DNA from: Erysipelotrichaceae bacterium NK3D112
GTDB taxonomy: Bacteria > Bacillota_I > Bacilli_A > Erysipelotrichales > Erysipelotrichaceae
Direction: 5' to 3'
Assembly: GCA_000701725.1 (NCBI GenBank)
Contig: JNJQ01000009.1
Coordinates: forward strand, 1 to 64,000
Length of the DNA: 64,000 nucleotides
Shown here one piece after another: positions 59,464-64,000 of this stretch (within the stretch, counting starts at the first letter, position 1; the number at the start of each line of letters is the position of its first letter). Both the position numbers and the translations under genes were made by a program. The notes beneath the pieces are model-generated. The model worked only from the letters and a program-made list of their open reading frames with translations, was not told the origin of the DNA and searched no databases.

Positions 59464-59486
59464 TGATACATGACAATCATGTGTCA
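59464..59486. promoter_or_regulatory. Palindromic operator in front of beta-glucuronidase
   Basis: Arms TGATACATGA and TCATGTGTCA with a three-base centre (CAA) and one mismatch. No regulator gene is adjacent, so the protein that binds it is encoded elsewhere, possibly a TetR- or GntR-type glucuronide sensor. Confidence 0.6.
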
Positions 59487-59564
59487 GGTGCACGTCTTTT
59501 GAAGTTCAGGTGAATTAATCCACTTTCTCTTTCGGCATTGATTTCAGATACAGCCGGAATGCAT

Positions 59565-59606
59565 GAAAAAAGAGAGGCACATTATGCATAGAACATGTGC
59601 TTCTCT
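59565..59606 (-). terminator. Terminator after alanine:sodium symporter gene
   Basis: On the minus strand AGAGAAGCACAT-(loop)-ATGTGCCTCTCT is followed by TTTTTTC. Confidence 0.85.
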
Positions 59607-59617
59607 GTGTGTTTCAA

Positions 59618-61123
59618 TCAGTTGTCAATGCCGCCGTTGGCCATCAGCTCCGCTTCCTGCACTTCCTGGATTTCGGGAATCAGCGAGAGCATCGGTCTTT
59701 CATTTTTGCCATGGAGAACACGGTCAACATAGTTCTTCGTGCACGCCCGTACCTGAGGTGAGAGGATCACCACACCGATCAGGTTCGGCAGCATCATCAG
59801 ACCGTTGAATGTATCCGAGATATCCCAGGCAAGCTGCGCCTCAAGAACCGAACCGGCCAGAACGATCACGGCGAAGATCACGCGGTAAACCATAACCGCC
59901 TTTGTGCCGAAGAGATATTCAAAGGCTTTGGAACCGTAATGACTCCAGCCAAGCACGGTGGAGTAGGCGAATAAGAGAATCGCCACAGCCACAAACATCG
60001 CGCCGATCCGTCCGAACTGGTTGGAGAATGCCCATGAGACCAGGGAAGAGGAGCCGACCGCTTCCGCCTCTGCCGTTAACATGCCTGTTTTCAGATCAAC
60101 CGCGCCGCTGGTGAGAATGACAAGCGAAGTCAGGGTGCAGACCACAACCGTGTCCGCGAAGACTTCGAAGATACCCCACATGCCCTGTCTGACCGGCTCC
60201 TTGACGTTGGAGCTGGAATGGACCATGACGGAGGAACCAAGACCTGCCTCATTGGAGAAGACACCGCGCTTCATACCCATTTTCATGGCTGACGCAATGC
60301 CTGCGCCGACGATGCCGCCGCCGACCGATTTCATCGCGAAAGCGCCTTTGAAGATGGAAACAAGCGCTGAAGGGATCACGTTGATATGCATGATCACGAT
60401 GATCAGTGCTCCGGCAAGATAAAGGATAACCATAAACGGAACAAGTCTTTCCGTGAATGCCGCGACTCTTTTCAGACCGCCGACAATGACCGCACCGACC
60501 GCAAAGAACAGGAAGATGCCGGTGACAATCTTGGGCACGCCGAATGCGGTGTTAACGTTGGATACCATCGAGTTGACCTGGCTCATATTGCCGATGCCGA
60601 AGGAGGCGATGACACAGAAGATGGAGAACAGCAGTGCAAGCGCTGCACCGATTGTCTTCATGCCCGGCTTTGCGCCAAGACCGTCCTTGAGATAATACAT
60701 GGCGCCGCCGCACCACTCACCATCGGAGTTCTTTCTGCGGTAAAGGATACCGAGGACGTTTTCAGAGTAGTTTGTCATCATTCCGAAGAATGCGATCAGG
60801 ATCATCCAGAATACCGCGCCGGGTCCACCGACGGCGATCGCGCCTGCCACGCCGACGATATTGCCGGTGCCGACTGTTGCGGCAAGGGCAGTGCATAATG
60901 ACTGGAACTGGGAAATCGTCCTGTCACCTGTATGCTTGGTAATATGTTCTTCTTTGAAGATGGCGCCGATGGTCTGTTTCCACCAGTGACTGAAATGCGT
61001 GATCTGGAACCATCCGGTCAGACATGTCATCAAAACACCGGTAAAGCCCAGCAATGCCAGTGCCGGCCATCCCCATATCTGAGAATTGAGCGCATCATTG
61101 ATCGCTGTAATTGTCTCAATCAT
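59618..61123 (-). CDS. Alanine/glycine:cation symporter (AGCS family)
   Basis: Imports alanine or glycine with Na+ or H+. The 501-residue protein has about 11 membrane helices. The family signature is TALAATVGTGNIVGVAGAIAVGGPGAVFW (near 77-105), and GMKRGVFSNEAGLGSS is in the middle. The ATG at 61123 has GGGGGAAG as SD. It is monocistronic. The AT-rich 150 bp upstream contain the palindrome CAGAAATTTCTG (61205-61216). Confidence 0.93.
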   Translation of the reverse strand: MIETITAINDALNSQIWGWPALALLGFTGVLMTCLTGWFQITHFSHWWKQTIGAIFKEEHITKHTGDRTISQFQSLCTALAATVGTGNIVGVAGAIAVGGPGAVFWMILIAFFGMMTNYSENVLGILYRRKNSDGEWCGGAMYYLKDGLGAKPGMKTIGAALALLFSIFCVIASFGIGNMSQVNSMVSNVNTAFGVPKIVTGIFLFFAVGAVIVGGLKRVAAFTERLVPFMVILYLAGALIIVIMHINVIPSALVSIFKGAFAMKSVGGGIVGAGIASAMKMGMKRGVFSNEAGLGSSVMVHSSSNVKEPVRQGMWGIFEVFADTVVVCTLTSLVILTSGAVDLKTGMLTAEAEAVGSSSLVSWAFSNQFGRIGAMFVAVAILLFAYSTVLGWSHYGSKAFEYLFGTKAVMVYRVIFAVIVLAGSVLEAQLAWDISDTFNGLMMLPNLIGVVILSPQVRACTKNYVDRVLHGKNERPMLSLIPEIQEVQEAELMANGGIDN

Positions 61124-61204
61124 AAGAATCTTCCCCCTGCGGTGTGAAAACACCATGGGAACATTATAATGATAAACTGTTACACATTTCCACAGAAAAT
61201 TTCA

Positions 61205-61216
61205 CAGAAATTTCTG
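61205..61216. promoter_or_regulatory. 12-bp palindrome upstream of the symporter gene
   Basis: CAGAAATTTCTG, perfect, in an AT-rich stretch with CACAGAAAATTTCACAG alongside. Possible operator; could be chance in AT-rich sequence. Confidence 0.3.
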
Positions 61217-61244
61217 AAACAATTTACATTTTTAGCGTATAACG

Positions 61245-61270
61245 TAAAAAAACACCGGATGAGCGGTGTC
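61245..61270 (-). terminator. Terminator after the 102-residue protein gene
   Basis: On the minus strand ACACCG-CTCAT-CCGGTGT is followed by seven T. Confidence 0.85.
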
Positions 61271-61289
61271 TCAGACTGTTCAATATGAA

Positions 61290-61598
61290 TTATTTGCAGA
61301 AGAATCCGGGCCTGGTCGCTTTGTATTCCGGATCGCCTTCCTTGTAAACGGGACCGTTTTCGAAGAACTGTCCGTCTACCAGCACTCTGTACATGATGAT
61401 ATCTCCATAGGGGATGGAACGGATCATCCGCTTGGTCAGCCGGACCACCTGATTGCCATCCATCTCCGTATCGACATTAAACTGCATCTCAATGGCACCG
61501 ATCATGCCGAGATAGGTGTATTTCATACTGGTTTCCTTTTCCAGACGCTCGCGGATCTGATCGCGCAGAATCGGGGCGGATACGTTAATGGTTACCAT
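61290..61598 (-). CDS. Unrecognised 102-residue protein
   Basis: A compact, soluble protein of mixed alpha and beta content (VTINVSAPILRDQIRERLEK..., ending YKATRPGFFCK). No signal peptide or membrane helix. It has a strong AAGGAGGCCTGA SD before the ATG and a clear terminator, so it is a real single-gene unit. I do not recognise the family and see no catalytic signature. Confidence 0.7.
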   Translation of the reverse strand: MVTINVSAPILRDQIRERLEKETSMKYTYLGMIGAIEMQFNVDTEMDGNQVVRLTKRMIRSIPYGDIIMYRVLVDGQFFENGPVYKEGDPEYKATRPGFFCK

Positions 61599-61703
61599 TC
61601 AGGCCTCCTTATGCAGAAACTGACTGCCGAAAGCTATTCAATCACAGCCTGCCCGCAAAGAAAAGGAAAATGCATGCAAATTGCCCAAGATCAGCGCATT
61701 CAA

Positions 61704-61712
61704 TGATAAGAT
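61704..61712 (+). promoter_or_regulatory. Extended -10 element of the oxidoreductase-fusion gene
   Basis: TGATAAGAT, hexamer TAAGAT at 61707-61712. Predicted start about 61719 and a leader of about 19 bases. Confidence 0.5.
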
Positions 61713-61737
61713 GATTTTGTGCAACAGGGGGAGTCTT

Positions 61738-63180
61738 ATGATACGTTGGGGAATCATCGGGGCCGGCAATATCGCGCACCGCTTCGCAAAAAGTCTTGAA
61801 AATGAACAGGACAGTGTTCTGTATGCCATCAGCGGCCGCAATGCGGAAAAGCTGAGCGCATTCGCAAAGGAGTTTCCGTGCGAAAAGCAATATGTCGGAC
61901 ATGATCTTCTGCTCAATGATGAAAATGTGGACGCGGTCTATGTCGCCCTGCCGCATGTCATGCACGCAGAGTGGGCAATGAAAGCACTGCAGCACCATAT
62001 TCCGGTACTCTGCGAAAAGCCGGCGGCGGTCAATGAGGAACAGACACGTGAAATCGCGGCGTGCGCGAAACAGAATGACACCCTGTTTATGGAAGCGATG
62101 AAGTCTCGTTTTGTACCGGCTTATGAAAAACTCAGGGAAGTGCTTCAAAGCGGTGAGATCGGAGAGATCGAACGGGTTGAGACAAGCATGTGCTTTGTGC
62201 TGCCCATGGAATATTTCGGTAAATCCTACCATACCAAACCAGAGGGCGGGGGAGCTCTGCTGGATGGAGGCATCTATTGCGCAAGCCTGATTGAGGATCT
62301 TCTCAAAGGGGATCCGGAATACATCCAGACTTATGCCTCTTATTACAAAGGGGTGGACCTGTATGCGCACAGCACAATGAAATTTGAAAACGGCATTGCC
62401 GCTCTGGAGGCGGGCTTTGACAGAAACGCGCCGAAAAACGCGCTGATCAAAGGCACAAAGGGATCCGTCACAGTTGTGGATCTGCACCGTCCGCAGACCC
62501 TGATCATATACACTGAGGAAGGGGAAAGAACAGAGACAGTGCCATATGAATATGATGACTTCTATTCCCAGATCCATCACTTTGTGCAGCTTGTGAAAGA
62601 GGGTAAGAATGAAAGCCCCTTGATGCCTTATGAGGCAATGATCCGCGAAGCACGGATTCTTGACGGCATCCGTGCCCAGTTCACGGAATATGATGAAAGT
62701 GATCTCGCTGTGCTTGAGGCACAGGAGAAGGAGCTTTCAGCGGATTCATTCACCAACGCGGATGCGCTGGCGCTGGGCAATATCATCGCTCAAAAAGCGC
62801 TGGAATATGACCGTGGCGTCTCCATCCGGATTGACCGATGTGAAGATGATCTGACCATGTTCCTGTATATGATGGAAGGCAAGAATGAGCGCAACCTGAA
62901 ATACATGGACGGCAAGAAGAAATGCGTTTATGACACCGGCCATTCCAGTGCATGGGCATGGCTGAAAAACACCCTGACAAAGGAATACGCGGACTGGTAT
63001 GGCGATGGCGTGCATGCGTTAAGCGGCGGTGCTTTCCCGTTATATGTCAACGGAGAAATGAAGGCGGTGATCCAGGTGTCGGGACTTCATGAAGGCAAGG
63101 ATCACGAACTGGTCGTCAGAAGCGTCAGCCAGTGGCTTGGCGAAAGACCGTATTCCCGTTTCACAAAAGTGCTTGGCTGA
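61738..63180 (+). CDS. Gfo/Idh/MocA oxidoreductase fused to a UPF0303/HbpS-like domain
   Basis: A 480-residue two-part protein. Residues about 1-310 are a Gfo/Idh/MocA NAD(P)-dependent sugar dehydrogenase: GIIGAGNIAHRFAK dinucleotide loop (5-18), CEKPAAVN motif with the catalytic Lys, and GGGALLDGGIYCASLI. Residues about 322-480 match the whole length (about 155 residues) of UPF0303 (HbpS/GlcG-like) proteins, with LEAQEKEL, SFTNADALALG, DTGHSSAW, GGAFPLYVNGE and VSGLHEGKDHELVV. These small proteins are implicated in haem or glycolate-related binding. The fusion suggests that both act on the same substrate or are co-regulated; which substrate is unknown. The start is fixed by the GGGGGAG SD. 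Confidence 0.88.
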   Translation: MIRWGIIGAGNIAHRFAKSLENEQDSVLYAISGRNAEKLSAFAKEFPCEKQYVGHDLLLNDENVDAVYVALPHVMHAEWAMKALQHHIPVLCEKPAAVNEEQTREIAACAKQNDTLFMEAMKSRFVPAYEKLREVLQSGEIGEIERVETSMCFVLPMEYFGKSYHTKPEGGGALLDGGIYCASLIEDLLKGDPEYIQTYASYYKGVDLYAHSTMKFENGIAALEAGFDRNAPKNALIKGTKGSVTVVDLHRPQTLIIYTEEGERTETVPYEYDDFYSQIHHFVQLVKEGKNESPLMPYEAMIREARILDGIRAQFTEYDESDLAVLEAQEKELSADSFTNADALALGNIIAQKALEYDRGVSIRIDRCEDDLTMFLYMMEGKNERNLKYMDGKKKCVYDTGHSSAWAWLKNTLTKEYADWYGDGVHALSGGAFPLYVNGEMKAVIQVSGLHEGKDHELVVRSVSQWLGERPYSRFTKVLG

Positions 63181-63201
63181 GTAAAAAAACATCAGAAAAA
63201 T

Positions 63202-63234
63202 AAGAAGACTGGATCGCGTGATCCGGTCTTCTTG
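63202..63234. terminator. Terminator between convergent genes
   Basis: AAGAAGAC-t-GGATC-GCGT-GATCC-g-GTCTTCTT. The T-rich tail is stronger on the minus strand. Confidence 0.8.
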
Positions 63235-63246
63235 GCTATAAAGGGT

Positions 63247-63744
63247 TCAGTTTTTTCTGACCAGTGAAAACCAGTCGGTATCCTCGAATTCCGGGAAGAC
63301 TTCGGTCACTGCCGAGAAACCTTCCGCGGTGGAGGGAATTTCGAGTTTATCCTTTTCATATTCATGAAGGCTGATCAGGGTCGGATGGTCTTTGAGCAGA
63401 TCCCGGATTTTCTTCTCATCCGGACATAAGAGCACGCATTCCACAGGCGTATCAGTGACTTCTCTGACCGCGTTGAGGAAGAAGGTGCGGGCCTTTTTGC
63501 TGAGCAGTTGGGCCTCAAGGACCACGGTGTCATTATCAGATGCTTTTCTGATCGTGTTCATCAGAGCCTCGCGGCAGTAGAAATATGCGTTTTTAGCGAT
63601 CTCCTCGAGTTCTTCATTGGTTTCCGCTGCATCTGCCGACTTTTTAAAAACATTGATATTCACGACTCTGGCGTCTTTGTGTTCTTTGCGGATATAGATG
63701 CTTTTTCCGGAAAAGGACGGGCCTGTGACAAATAAGATCTTCAT
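63247..63744 (-). CDS. P-loop ATPase/kinase-like small protein (AAA_33-type)
   Basis: A 165-residue protein beginning MKILFVTGPSFSGKS, an intact Walker A motif (8-15). A conserved VVLEAQLLSKKAR stretch and a C-terminal CVLLCPDEKKIRDLL follow. The fold resembles zeta-toxin/polynucleotide-kinase-like small ATPases (AAA_33). Function not assigned. The SD is AGGAGGAAT. It lies 19 bases downstream of the partial gene at the window edge, on the same strand, so both may be one unit. Confidence 0.72.
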   Translation of the reverse strand: MKILFVTGPSFSGKSIYIRKEHKDARVVNINVFKKSADAAETNEELEEIAKNAYFYCREALMNTIRKASDNDTVVLEAQLLSKKARTFFLNAVREVTDTPVECVLLCPDEKKIRDLLKDHPTLISLHEYEKDKLEIPSTAEGFSAVTEVFPEFEDTDWFSLVRKN

Positions 63745-63763
63745 ATATTCCTCCTGATTGAAT

Positions 63764-64000
63764 TTATGCGATCAGACTCTTTTCAATAATATCTGTTTCC
63801 CCGACACGGACCGGTTTCTTCTGTTCCGTGTCATACATGATGATGTCATAGTACGGCTGATCATGTTTGAACATCGGCCCCCATGGATGAACTTCTTTGA
63901 TGGTGCCGAGCTTATGCTCATTCTGCCAATGGAAGAGCACCGCCTCGCCGCGTCTGAATTTGGGAACGCCGAGCATGGTTGCGGAGCCCATGATGGTTGA
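63764..64000 (-). CDS. Small unrecognised protein, possibly partial at the window edge
   Basis: The frame is open to base 64000. A possible start is ATG 63991 (75 residues) or ATG 63976 (70 residues, MLGVPKFRRGEAVLFHWQNE...). The sequence resembles short, soluble SH3-like barrel proteins (KFRRGEAVLFHWQNEHKLGTIKEV), but no family is recognised. Upstream context is outside the window, so the true start and length are uncertain. Confidence 0.55.
   Translation of the reverse strand, partial: STIMGSATMLGVPKFRRGEAVLFHWQNEHKLGTIKEVHPWGPMFKHDQPYYDIIMYDTEQKKPVRVGETDIIEKSLIA

Noticed and set aside
61642-62580. 312-codon minus-strand frame across the oxidoreductase fusion
   Set aside because: Shadow of the plus-strand gene; no SD or recognisable domain.
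1-64000. CRISPR array, prophage, rRNA or tRNA genes
   Set aside because: No regularly spaced direct repeats, phage structural genes, or rRNA/tRNA-like sequences were recognised by reading; a dedicated scan was not possible.

Overview
The window looks like chromosome from a gut-type, low-to-moderate GC Firmicute, most plausibly in the Erysipelotrichia. This rests on BspA-like leucine-rich repeats, LuxS, butyrate kinase, Gram-positive Shine-Dalgarno sequences, CcpA-like cre sites, Lpl-type sugar ABC transport and an Iron-sulfur/flavin-rich anaerobic metabolism. The taxonomic call is inference. No rRNA, tRNA, prophage or CRISPR array was seen; the only mobile-element trace is a TnpB remnant.

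Layout. 1-5 kb: the 3' end of a secreted SHIRT-repeat protein, a D,D-carboxypeptidase, and a divergent RpiR regulator / GH4 phospho-glycosidase pair. 5-9 kb: a three-gene run of leucine-rich protein, VWA protein and MoxR ATPase. 9-17.5 kb: housekeeping and stress genes (metallo-hydrolase, luxS-mtnN-nuclease, FMN-binding lipoprotein, butyrate kinase, HU, MATE pump with divergent TetR regulator, LUD protein, RpiB-like isomerase). 17.7-21.5 kb: cardiolipin synthase, truncated TnpB with a retained guide-RNA-like 3' region, second MATE pump.

21.5-44.8 kb is the centrepiece: a pectin/galacturonate utilisation island. A divergent cytoplasmic pectinesterase faces a roughly 22-kb co-directional block that starts behind a cre-like site. 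The block encodes an Lpl-type importer (two permeases, lipoprotein), two MsmX/UgpC-type ATPases, five small unrecognised membrane proteins, GH28 polygalacturonase, GH105 hydrolase, an AraC regulator, KduI, KduD, an esterase, UxaB, UxaA, a TIM-barrel isomerase, KdgK and UxaC. Methyl- or acetyl-decorated oligogalacturonides would be imported, stripped and cut inside the cell. Saturated units would pass through UxaC-UxaB-UxaA and unsaturated units through KduI-KduD, meeting at 2-keto-3-deoxygluconate for KdgK. The final KDPG aldolase is not in the window.

44.8-45.2 kb holds a compact, self-contained transcription unit: cre-like site, promoter, structured leader, 39-codon reading frame and terminator. 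45.3-64 kb: a GltD-like oxidoreductase, M48 protease, serine hydrolase, hypoxanthine phosphoribosyltransferase, a TetR-controlled iron-sulfur flavoprotein plus HypA pair, two Cof-type HAD phosphatases around pyruvate kinase, a flavodoxin, beta-glucuronidase, an alanine:sodium symporter, an oxidoreductase fused to an HbpS/UPF0303-like domain, and small unrecognised proteins at the right edge.

The strongest candidates for something undescribed are the four-membrane-protein/ATPase module at 27.6-31.0 kb and the 39-residue microprotein unit at 44.8-45.2 kb.
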